Notes under the pieces: generated by a model
What the model was told of the DNA's origin: nothing
The model's database searches: none
The model's input: only the letters and a program-made list of their open reading frames with translations
Position numbers and translations under genes: made by a program
Assembly: GCA_910577315.1 (NCBI GenBank)
Contig: CAJTME010000007.1
Coordinates: forward strand, 1 to 64,000
Length of the DNA: 64,000 bases
Origin: an uncultured Muribaculaceae bacterium
GTDB taxonomy: Bacteria; Bacteroidota; Bacteroidia; Bacteroidales; Muribaculaceae
Reading direction: 5' to 3'
Shown: piece after piece, positions 7,940 through 14,902 of the stretch
Numbering within the stretch: position 1 is the first letter of the stretch
How the letters are laid out: the number at the start of each line of letters is the position of its first letter

Positions 7940-9304
7940 ATGGAAAGAGATAAACTTGACTTTGGAAATGGTAAAATCAGACAGCTCTTTCGCTCGATGT
8001 TTTTTCCGACATTGATTGGCATGGTGTTCAATTCGGCCTTGAACATCTGCGACGGCATGTTTGTAGGTCACGGCGTCGGAAGCAATGCGCTTGCCGCCAT
8101 CAACATTGTCGCTCCTCTCTTTCTGTTATGTGCCGGTCTGGGCCTGATGTTTGGCATCGGGGCATCGGTCATAGGTGGAATACGTTTTGCAGAGGGTAAC
8201 GTGAAAGCCGCACGCATCATCATGACACAGGCATACATCGCCGGTGCAATCATATTTGGCTTGGTTATCCTGGGTTCATTGATCTTTACCCGCCCCCTGC
8301 TGTATCTGCTCGGCTGCAGCCCCGCTCTTGAGGAGCTTGCGACAGACTACCTGCTGTGGCTGCTGCCGGGCCTGGTGTTTTTCTACCTACAGTGCGCCGG
8401 AATGATGCTTATCCGCCTTGACGGTTCTCCCCGCTATGCCATGAGCGTCCAGATAGTTGCCGCCATCCTCAACATATTCCTTGACTGGTATATGGTGTTC
8501 CCTCTCCGGCTTGGCATCAAAGGAGCGTCAATGGCTACATCCATATCATGTATCGTGGCAGGCCTCATGGTAGTGGCGTATTTCATATTCTTTTCTGACA
8601 AACTGAAGTTCTACCGTCTTCGTCTTTCTGCAAAATCCCTTAAACTCTCGATACGCAACACAGGCTATATGGCGAAAATCGGATTAGCCACATTCATAGC
8701 CGAACTTGCCATAGGCGTCATGATGGCAACAGGCAACTATATGTTCATATCATATCTTGGCGAGGCAGGGGTAGCCGCATTCAGCGTGGGGTGTTACCTG
8801 TTCCCCCTGATATTCTCAATCAGCAATGCCGTGGCGCAATCATCCCAGCCAATAATAAGCTACAACTATGGCGCGGGACAGATGGGACGCGTCCGGCAGG
8901 CCTTGAACATAGCGCTGTTCACCGCGGTGGCATGCGGCGCGGCCATCTCGGCCTTAATGTACGGCTGCTCGGGCATCTTGGCCGGAATATTCCTCGATTC
9001 AGCGGAACCGGCCTACGAAATCGCAAAAAACGGTTTACCGTTGCTGGGACTGTGTGCATTGCCGTTTGCCGTCAACATAACATTTATCGGCTATTATCAA
9101 AGCTGCGAAAAATCGGCGCGCTCAATCGTCTATATGCTGCTGCGGGGGATAATATTCATGGTGCCGGGGTTCATACTTTTGCCGAAGTTGCTCAACGTAC
9201 CCGGTCTATGGCTCGCGCTGCCCGTGTCCGAGCTGCTCACATTGGCTTTCATCGGAATGTCCTATGCGCTTGCTCACAGATCATCGCGTCACGTCAAGTG
9301 TTAA
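7940..9304 (+). CDS. MATE family efflux transporter
   Basis: The 455-residue integral membrane protein has twelve predicted hydrophobic segments. It shows the MATE features PTLIGMVFNSALNICDGMFVGHGVG (TM1), the LRLDGSPRYAM-like loop after TM4, and a repeat of the pattern in the C-terminal half (AVAQSSQPIISYNYGAGQ). MATE proteins export drugs or metabolites using Na+ or H+. The ATG at 7940 gives the usual short cytoplasmic start (MERDKLDFGNGKIRQLFRSMFFP). It precedes an adenylation enzyme, a GNAT protein and an esterase on the same strand, so it may export the product of those enzymes. Confidence 0.9.
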   Translation: MERDKLDFGNGKIRQLFRSMFFPTLIGMVFNSALNICDGMFVGHGVGSNALAAINIVAPLFLLCAGLGLMFGIGASVIGGIRFAEGNVKAARIIMTQAYIAGAIIFGLVILGSLIFTRPLLYLLGCSPALEELATDYLLWLLPGLVFFYLQCAGMMLIRLDGSPRYAMSVQIVAAILNIFLDWYMVFPLRLGIKGASMATSISCIVAGLMVVAYFIFFSDKLKFYRLRLSAKSLKLSIRNTGYMAKIGLATFIAELAIGVMMATGNYMFISYLGEAGVAAFSVGCYLFPLIFSISNAVAQSSQPIISYNYGAGQMGRVRQALNIALFTAVACGAAISALMYGCSGILAGIFLDSAEPAYEIAKNGLPLLGLCALPFAVNITFIGYYQSCEKSARSIVYMLLRGIIFMVPGFILLPKLLNVPGLWLALPVSELLTLAFIGMSYALAHRSSRHVKC

Positions 9305-9342
9305 ATGCTGCACGAAAACAGGCATCCATAAAGAACATTTAT

Positions 9343-9418
9343 CTACAATAAGGGCATGATTTGCTTTAAAGGCTATAGCTTGGCGTGAACAAAAAGACAG
9401 CCTTCTGACTTATTGTAG
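9343..9418. repeat. Ten-base inverted repeat bracketing the leader of the adenylation gene
   Basis: CTACAATAAG (9343-9352) and CTTATTGTAG (9409-9418) are exact inverse complements. The right arm ends one base before the ATG at 9420. It could be a regulator site or, in RNA, a long-range pairing that covers the start region. Confidence 0.45.
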
Positions 9419-9419
9419 T

Positions 9420-10862
9420 ATGAAAGACACTATTTATGCCCGTTTTCGCAGATGGGTTGAAGAACAGCCCGACGCCATAGCCATCCTCACCGATTCCGAG
9501 ACTATCACTTACTCGGAGTTGGATTGCCGCATAAATGCCATAATGGAAAAAATCGGCAATACCCCGCGTCAACGATTCATAGGCGTTGTGATGCCACATG
9601 GCATAAACATGATTGCGTCAATCCTGGCAATCCTGAAATCAGGCTCGGCCTATATCCCCGCCGAGCCCTCGCTCCCTGCCGACAGAATCAGATACATGAT
9701 GGACAGAGCCCATGCCGAACTTGTAATCACCGGGGAATATTGCAGTGACGTGAGTGACGTTTGTCCTGAATATCCCGACAAATCCACCGCCGACGGATTA
9801 GCCTATGTGCTCTACACTTCCGGCACCACCGGTCATCCAAAGGGCGTTATGGTAGAAAATCACAGCGTGGTGAATTATGCCGATGCATTTGAGGCAGAAT
9901 TTCATACTGCTCCCGGCGATGTCATGCTGCAATACTCGGTGTGCTCGTTCGACATCTTTGTTGAAGAGGTATTCACTACACTCCTGAACGGAGCCACGCT
10001 CGCCATTCCCTCAAAGGAGATCATTGATGGAGACATACATATGTTGATGGATTTTATCAAACGCCACAATGTCACTCAGGTGAGCGGCTTTCCGTATCTG
10101 TTGGCGGAGATGAACAAGCTCGGCACATTGCCCGAATCATTGCGCCTCCTCATCAGCGGCGGAGATGTACTCCGCGCTTCATATATCGAACGTCTACGCG
10201 ACAAGGGCGTCATGATTTACAACACCTACGGTCCATCGGAAACCACTGTCTGCGCCACATATTTCCGTAGCGATAACGCCCGGCCACTTCAAGACGGCAC
10301 CTTCCCGATAGGCAAGGCCGTAAAGGGCGTGAGCGTAAATATCCTCGACCGGAACGGCCACCCTGTTCCGGAAGGCAACGTTGGCGAAATCTGCATTTTC
10401 GGAGATGGCGTGTCGGCCGGGTATCTTGGAAACCCGCCTGAGCAAAAGAATTTCATCAGGCTTCCTGACGGCCGAAGGATGTACCGTAGCGGTGACATGG
10501 GATATTTCCTGCTGGACGGCAACATCGCTTTCCTCCACAGGCGCGACGAGCAGGTGATGATACTCGGCAAACGTGTCGAACCTGAGGAAGTGGAAAACGT
10601 ATTGAATACATCGCCCGATGTTGAGCGTGGCATAGTCAGGGCATTCACCGACGAGTCTGGGCTTGCATATCTTGTCGCATATTTTGTCCCGGCTCGGGCA
10701 AATTATTCACTGCATGATATTAAAAAATGGCTGATGAATGAACTTACCGACTTCATGATACCCGGGTTCTTCGTCGCCGTAAAAGACATCCCGGTTAATA
10801 AACGTGGCAAAGTGGATATGTCTGCCTTACCCATAGTCTTGAAGGAGGCCTACGATGGTTGA
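9420..10862 (+). CDS. Stand-alone NRPS-type amino-acid adenylation enzyme
   Basis: The 480-residue protein is a complete adenylation domain. A3 is YTSGTTGHPKG (132-142), A4 is SFDIFVEE with Asp178, A5 is NTYGPSETT (268-276), A7 is YRSGDMG (355-361), A8 is RRDEQVMILGKRVEPEEVE, and A10 has Lys464. The Asp at 178 is the residue that binds the amino group in amino-acid activating enzymes. By alignment from memory with PheA, the ten pocket residues read D-I-E-S-I-G-T-V-C-K. The acidic Glu182 suggests a basic amino acid such as lysine. No carrier or condensation domain is fused or adjacent. It overlaps the next gene by eight bases. DltA-like use is possible, but no DltC is present. Confidence 0.88.
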   Translation: MKDTIYARFRRWVEEQPDAIAILTDSETITYSELDCRINAIMEKIGNTPRQRFIGVVMPHGINMIASILAILKSGSAYIPAEPSLPADRIRYMMDRAHAELVITGEYCSDVSDVCPEYPDKSTADGLAYVLYTSGTTGHPKGVMVENHSVVNYADAFEAEFHTAPGDVMLQYSVCSFDIFVEEVFTTLLNGATLAIPSKEIIDGDIHMLMDFIKRHNVTQVSGFPYLLAEMNKLGTLPESLRLLISGGDVLRASYIERLRDKGVMIYNTYGPSETTVCATYFRSDNARPLQDGTFPIGKAVKGVSVNILDRNGHPVPEGNVGEICIFGDGVSAGYLGNPPEQKNFIRLPDGRRMYRSGDMGYFLLDGNIAFLHRRDEQVMILGKRVEPEEVENVLNTSPDVERGIVRAFTDESGLAYLVAYFVPARANYSLHDIKKWLMNELTDFMIPGFFVAVKDIPVNKRGKVDMSALPIVLKEAYDG

Positions 10863-11301
10863 ACTGTGCAGGCTCACTGATATTGACCGACTTGTTGAGT
10901 GGCGGCGCGAGGTGTTGAGTTCGGTGTTCGGAACCGAACCAGACGATGCCCTTCTGGCGTCCAACCGTGAATTTTTCATGCATCACGTGTCCAACGGTTC
11001 ACACATAGCCGTCGTTGCATGCCGTGATGGAGCTGAGGCCGGATGTGGAGCCGTCTGCTTCTATGACGAGATGCCGTCGCCCGACAATCCCACAGGTCGA
11101 TGTGCCTACATAATGAACATGTATGTTCGTAAGGAATTCAGACATGAAGGCATCGCCACGGACATCCTCAAATATTTGATTTCCGCATCCCGAGACAGGA
11201 AATGCGGCAAGATATATCTTGAAACCACCGATATGGCCCGGAATGTCTACTCTGACATTGGATTCCATAACATGAAAGATCTGATGAAATATGGCGATTG
11301 A
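10855..11301 (+). CDS. GNAT family N-acetyltransferase
   Basis: The 148-residue protein is a single GNAT domain. The acetyl-CoA loop is in the MYVRKEFRHEGIATDIL region (about 92-108), preceded by the strand CAYIMNMYV and followed by IYLETTDMARNVYSDIGF, the usual motif B. It starts inside the last codons of the adenylation gene and itself overlaps the esterase gene by 11 bases, so the three are translationally coupled. It may acylate, or transfer an activated acyl group to, an amine in the same pathway. Confidence 0.87.
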   Translation: MVELCRLTDIDRLVEWRREVLSSVFGTEPDDALLASNREFFMHHVSNGSHIAVVACRDGAEAGCGAVCFYDEMPSPDNPTGRCAYIMNMYVRKEFRHEGIATDILKYLISASRDRKCGKIYLETTDMARNVYSDIGFHNMKDLMKYGD

Positions 11302-11962
11302 AAACATTGACTATGAAAACCTTCACTGCTCGTTATGCAAGAATACGGCAAGCGACAGAGTGGCCTGGATATTGTATCCTGTAAGCCTCTCGCCTGAGTG
11401 GGTGGAATCTGCATCAGCCAAATATCGAACCTCAATAGCCGTTGTAACCGGCATAGACTGGGACAATGCGCTAACTCCATGGGCAGCACCAGGAGTTCCC
11501 AAAGGGTCGCCGGCTTTCAAAGGGGAAGCCGAACAATTTCTTATAAAGTTGACTCAAACTCTCCTCCCTCTCATAGAGGCAAAACTCGGATGCGCCGAAA
11601 CTCCCGAACGGACCTTAATCGGCGTGTCATTGTCCGGATTGTTCACCTTATGGCAATGGGCGGAAAGCGACTGCTTCCACAATATCGCCACACTATCCGG
11701 CTCGTTCTGGTACAGGGATTTTGTCAAATGGATATGGACACAGCACTTTGCCGGCAAGACAGGACGATGTTTCATGCTTTTAGGAGAAGCCGAATCACAT
11801 TCAAAGAATCCAGTCTTCGCCACTGTGGGAAAATGCACAGAAGATATTGCGTGCTACCTACGCCGGCATGGCATTGATGTATCTTACAAAATAGTCAAAG
11901 GCAATCATTACCAATATCCTATTGAACGGCTTGATATGGCAATGAGTGCGATTTACCTTTGA
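11291..11962 (+). CDS. Esterase of the enterochelin-esterase-like alpha/beta hydrolase family
   Basis: The 223-residue alpha/beta hydrolase has the nucleophile elbow GVSLSG (Ser113), an acid in LLGEAES (Glu166 or Glu168) and His206 in GNHYQYP. The order and the GEAES-type acid match the Fes/esterase D-like family that cleaves small esters of peptides and siderophores. No signal peptide is seen. It is the last gene of the adenylation-GNAT-esterase unit, and its end overlaps the convergent hxlR-type gene by ten bases. It may release or hydrolyse an ester intermediate. The substrate is unknown. Confidence 0.82.
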   Translation: MAIENIDYENLHCSLCKNTASDRVAWILYPVSLSPEWVESASAKYRTSIAVVTGIDWDNALTPWAAPGVPKGSPAFKGEAEQFLIKLTQTLLPLIEAKLGCAETPERTLIGVSLSGLFTLWQWAESDCFHNIATLSGSFWYRDFVKWIWTQHFAGKTGRCFMLLGEAESHSKNPVFATVGKCTEDIACYLRRHGIDVSYKIVKGNHYQYPIERLDMAMSAIYL

Positions 11963-12318
11963 CTGCCAGAGCCATATTTCCTTTCAAAAATTTCAAAATG
12001 TTCCTCACCCCACCTCAGCATGGCGTCGATTATCGGGAGTAGCGTTTTGCCGAGGTCTGTAATGCAATATTCTGATCGAGGTGGAAGCTCGGGGTAAATG
12101 GTTTTGGACACCAGCCCGTCCTCAACCATTTCTTTAAGCTGAATGTCAAGCACCCTGGGAGTAGCCTCGGGCAGGCACTTGTGTATCTCGCTTGGACGCA
12201 TCGCCTTGCCCGAACGCAGCTCGTCGAGCATGCACGACTTCCACTTCGCTTCTATCAGGCTCATAGTAAGCCTCAACGGACAATCGAGGTCAACCGGTAT
12301 TTTCTTTTCGTATCCCAT
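11953..12318 (-). CDS. HxlR family winged-helix transcriptional regulator
   Basis: The 121-residue protein has the family hallmarks: LDCPLRLTMSLIEAKWKSCMLDEL near the N-terminus (the conserved Trp and helix), RPSEIHKCLP as recognition helix region, and RVLDIQLKEMVEDGLV followed by the wing ending SEYCITDLG. HxlR proteins often sense electrophiles or redox stress and repress a divergent enzyme gene. The ATG at 12318 is preferred over an upstream TTG that would overlap the promoter. It is divergent from the NTF2-like gene, with a palindrome between them. Confidence 0.88.
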   Translation of the reverse strand: MGYEKKIPVDLDCPLRLTMSLIEAKWKSCMLDELRSGKAMRPSEIHKCLPEATPRVLDIQLKEMVEDGLVSKTIYPELPPRSEYCITDLGKTLLPIIDAMLRWGEEHFEIFERKYGSGSQR

Positions 12319-12336
12319 ATCTTCATTTATATTTGG

Positions 12337-12344
12337 CAAAGTTA
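12337..12344 (-). promoter_or_regulatory. -7 promoter element of the HxlR gene
   Basis: The minus strand reads TAACTTTG, 18 bases before the ATG at 12318. Its -33 region falls on the left arm of the palindrome at 12366-12389, which suggests autoregulation. Confidence 0.55.
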
Positions 12345-12365
12345 GTCAATATCCCTGAAAACCAG

Positions 12366-12389
12366 TATACCGAAAAATTATTCGGTATA
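12366..12389. promoter_or_regulatory. HxlR operator palindrome
   Basis: TATACCGAA and TTCGGTATA form a perfect 9-base inverted repeat with a 6-base A/T spacer between the divergent HxlR and NTF2-like genes. A third half site, TTCGGTAC, lies at 12400-12407 and touches the -33 box of the NTF2-like gene. Confidence 0.7.
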
Positions 12390-12406
12390 TGAATATTTTT
12401 TCGGTA

Positions 12407-12438
12407 CTTGATTTCAGTGTGGTTTCATTGTAATTTTG
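12407..12438 (+). promoter_or_regulatory. Promoter of the NTF2-like gene
   Basis: CTTG (12407-12410), 20 bases, then TAATTTTG (12431-12438) follow the Bacteroidetes consensus with one mismatch in the -33 box. The extra operator half site overlaps the -33 box. Confidence 0.65.
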
Positions 12439-12477
12439 CACCAACAAATAAGACAAATCACATTAAAACAGGAAAAA

Positions 12478-12858
12478 ATGAGAAACGAAATCAAAGAATA
12501 CGAAGCCGTGGCCGCAGCTGCCGCCAAATTCGTAAAGAGTGTCGCCGAAGGCAACAGCGAATATGCCAAGTCTCTTTTCACCGAAGATGCCGTATTGTTC
12601 GGAATGCTCGACGGCGTGCTGGAACATGGTTCAATCGAGCAGTTCTACCGTAATGTCGACAGCGTTGGCGCAGGCGACAATTTCAAAGCCCGAATTGACG
12701 TGCTTGCCGTGGAAGAGACCGTGGCTGTGGTACGTGTGCTCGAAGAGGGCTGGGGAGGACGCATCGACTTCACCGACTTCCTCCTGCTGCTTAAACTCAA
12801 CGGAGAATGGAAATGCGTAGCCAAGGCCTATAACCAGAACTCAAACACAATCAAATGA
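12478..12858 (+). CDS. NTF2-like (SnoaL/lumazine-binding-like) protein
   Basis: The 126-residue protein is a single NTF2-fold cone. The N-terminal helix is EAVAAAAAKFVKSVAEGN, then FTEDAVLFGMLDGVLEHGSIEQFYRNVDS, and the sheet strands ending in FLLLLKLNGEWKCVAKAYNQ. Such proteins bind or convert small hydrophobic molecules, and Bacteroidetes members are often annotated as putative lumazine-binding. I use the ATG at 12478, since the promoter -7 element ends at 12438. Its control by the divergent HxlR repressor suggests a role in electrophile or redox stress. Confidence 0.8.
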   Translation: MRNEIKEYEAVAAAAAKFVKSVAEGNSEYAKSLFTEDAVLFGMLDGVLEHGSIEQFYRNVDSVGAGDNFKARIDVLAVEETVAVVRVLEEGWGGRIDFTDFLLLLKLNGEWKCVAKAYNQNSNTIK

Positions 12859-12862
12859 CTCG

Positions 12863-12919
12863 AAACAACGTCTTAAACACCTGTCTTCAGAACAAAAAAG
12901 TGGGGTTAAGACGTTGTTT
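12863..12919 (+). terminator. Hairpin terminator after the NTF2-like gene
   Basis: A perfect 14-base stem (12863-12876 with 12906-12919) encloses a 29-base loop and ends in a T run, five bases after the stop codon. Confidence 0.65.
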
Positions 12920-12965
12920 TAAATAGGCTTTAAAATAGTTATGCCCCATTTAGACTCTGTATGCT

Positions 12966-13832
12966 ATGAAAACAATAAGACTGATATATCCTCAATGGCA
13001 GGGAGGGAACATCGCGCACTGGATTTCTGATATACCCGCAGAAGATGCATCACGCGGTTATTATCTCGGATCCATGCTTCTCAATTTTCTCGCGCCAAAA
13101 ACCGAGGACGAGACTTTTGTCGTGCCAGTCTCAACAGACATTTCAGAGCGTATGGAAAAAAACGGCGTCCTCGACCATGACATCATATCAAGACAATCAC
13201 AGGCAGCCCTTGAAACCCTGGCCATTGCAAATCCTGATAAAGTTGTCACTCTTGGAGGTGAGTGTTCGGTCAGCGCACCGGTATTCACATATCTGGCCGA
13301 AAAGTATTGTGGAGATGTATGTATCGTATGGATTGACGCCCACCCCGACATCACCCTCCCAGGCGACGATTACAACGGCTATCATGCAATGGCCCTTACC
13401 GCCTGCATAGGCATGGGCGACAAGGATATTGTAGGACACCTCCCTGCCAAAATATCCGCAGACAATGTCTGCATCGCCGGGGTGCGCGATTGTGAATATC
13501 CCTACATTAAACAGCGTATGACTGATTTGGGAATAACCCACTTCTCTCCTGAACAGATAGCCAAAGACAGCAACCTGCTCACAGATTGGCTACTCCGCAC
13601 GGGCAAGTCAAAGGTTATGGTTCATTTCGATATGGATGTCATGAATCCGTCTGACATTATTGCCGCCGTGGCTGATGGGCCCGAAGGCGGATTAAAGCTT
13701 TCAGAGGTAATACGCGTGATAAACGACATAGCCGCCATTAAAGAACTCGTAGCCCTGACAGTAGCCGAGCCAATGCCACGGCTTGCAATAAGGCTTAAAA
13801 ACATGCTGTCTGAACTGCCCTTGATTAAATAG
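12966..13832 (+). CDS. Arginase/agmatinase family protein with a changed metal ligand
   Basis: The 288-residue protein has the ureohydrolase fold. Metal-binding motifs DAHPD (Asp124, His126, Asp128) and FDMDVMNP (Asp222, Asp224) are intact. In the first motif, usually GGDHS, it has GGECS with Cys100 at the place of the histidine that binds Mn-A in arginases. Family members with Cys here exist, and their substrates are not established to my knowledge. It could cleave a guanidino or formimino compound, or another C-N bond. It is monocistronic, after a terminator, and convergent with oxyR. Confidence 0.82.
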   Translation: MKTIRLIYPQWQGGNIAHWISDIPAEDASRGYYLGSMLLNFLAPKTEDETFVVPVSTDISERMEKNGVLDHDIISRQSQAALETLAIANPDKVVTLGGECSVSAPVFTYLAEKYCGDVCIVWIDAHPDITLPGDDYNGYHAMALTACIGMGDKDIVGHLPAKISADNVCIAGVRDCEYPYIKQRMTDLGITHFSPEQIAKDSNLLTDWLLRTGKSKVMVHFDMDVMNPSDIIAAVADGPEGGLKLSEVIRVINDIAAIKELVALTVAEPMPRLAIRLKNMLSELPLIK

Positions 13833-13875
13833 GGCTTATGGCTACCGCGCTTTTACCCTGCTCTAACCTTCCTTG

Positions 13876-14802
13876 TCACAGCCGGATGCCGTTTTTAACA
13901 ACGGATGGCTCCATCATTCCGCGCGGTATGAATTTCTTCAAGGTGTCGCAGACGGCATTCAGCATGCGTTCTCGCACGCAGTCCTCGCGAATATACATCG
14001 ACACCCGGCGGAACGACAGGTGGTCGCCGTCGATGCGGCGTACATTGCGGCGCTGCCGTTCATCGAGGCCGTCAAGGTGCATCTCGGGAATGATTGTGTA
14101 GCCGCCGTTCGCGTCCACAATCCGTATGAGAGTATCTATGTTGCCGGCCTCGTAGACATGACGCTTGCCGACGCGGCCTTTACAGAAACTGAATGCACTT
14201 TCGCGCAGGCACTGCACCTCTTTCATCACCCACAGGTGCTCGTGCTCGAGTTGTTCGGGAAGGAAAACCGGGAGCTTGCGGCGGCAGCTGTCCGAAAGGT
14301 AGACATAGAAACGCTCGGTATAGAGCGGAATCTCATAAATGCCGGCCTCGGCATGGCCGGTGGTTGCGATACCGGCGTCAATGGTCGCCTCCCGCAATGA
14401 ATTAATCATCGCCCCCGGACGCATCTCCTCAACCGAAAGCGATACCTCGGGATAGTCGGCCAGGTAGATTCTTATGAAATCCGGCAATATGTAAGGGGCG
14501 ATGCTCGGACCAACCGCCATCCTGAACTCGCCCGAAACGCTACCCTTGCTTTCGCTGACCATCTCTACAATCCTGTCCGTCTCCATCAGCACACGCCGCG
14601 CCTGCTCCACTATTTTCAGGCCAATCGCAGTGGTGGCAACCCTGCGGCTGCTGCGCTCAAAAAGCCTCACGTCGAGTTCTTCCTCCAGTTTGACTATCAT
14701 ACCGCTCAGGGTGGGCTGGGTAACGCCGAGGGCATCAGCCGCGGCGGCAAAACTGCGGTAGCGGTCGATTGCCACTACATATTTCAATTGCTGCAAGGTC
14801 AT
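13876..14802 (-). CDS. oxyR: OxyR, peroxide-sensing LysR-type regulator
   Basis: The 308-residue LysR-type protein has an N-terminal helix-turn-helix (LQQLKYVVAIDRYRSFAAAA, then VTQPTLSGMI) and a sensor domain. Cys198 in VQCLRES and Cys207 in FSFC have the same spacing and context as Cys199 and Cys208 of E. coli OxyR, which form a disulfide on oxidation. It should activate peroxide defence genes, and OxyR also reacts with hydrogen persulfides. It is divergent from the CoA-disulfide reductase fusion protein, with a one-dyad OxyR box just before its own start. Confidence 0.9.
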   Translation of the reverse strand: MTLQQLKYVVAIDRYRSFAAAADALGVTQPTLSGMIVKLEEELDVRLFERSSRRVATTAIGLKIVEQARRVLMETDRIVEMVSESKGSVSGEFRMAVGPSIAPYILPDFIRIYLADYPEVSLSVEEMRPGAMINSLREATIDAGIATTGHAEAGIYEIPLYTERFYVYLSDSCRRKLPVFLPEQLEHEHLWVMKEVQCLRESAFSFCKGRVGKRHVYEAGNIDTLIRIVDANGGYTIIPEMHLDGLDERQRRNVRRIDGDHLSFRRVSMYIREDCVRERMLNAVCDTLKKFIPRGMMEPSVVKNGIRL

Positions 14803-14806
14803 ATCA

Positions 14807-14821
14807 ATAGATTTTACCTAT
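14807..14821. promoter_or_regulatory. OxyR-type binding box
   Basis: ATAGATTTTACCTAT fits the consensus half ATAGnTnnnAnCTAT of the E. coli OxyR site at every fixed position. It lies between the oxyR start codon (14802) and its -7 element (14823-14830), so it would mediate autoregulation. The expected second dyad is not well conserved. Confidence 0.65.
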
Positions 14822-14822
14822 G

Positions 14823-14830
14823 CAAAGATA
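14823..14830 (-). promoter_or_regulatory. -7 promoter element of oxyR
   Basis: The minus strand reads TATCTTTG, 20 bases before the oxyR ATG. No clear -33 TTTG is found. Confidence 0.5.
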
Positions 14831-14840
14831 CACAAAATCA

Positions 14841-14872
14841 TTTGGCCACCTATTATTATATGCCTACTTTTG
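14841..14872 (+). promoter_or_regulatory. Promoter of the CoA-disulfide reductase fusion gene
   Basis: TTTG (14841-14844), exactly 20 bases, then TACTTTTG (14865-14872) match the Bacteroidetes consensus. The start codon is 30 bases further on. It lies next to the OxyR box. Confidence 0.75.
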
Positions 14873-14902
14873 TGAAAAATAATCTTAACCCACCTAATAT
14901 AC

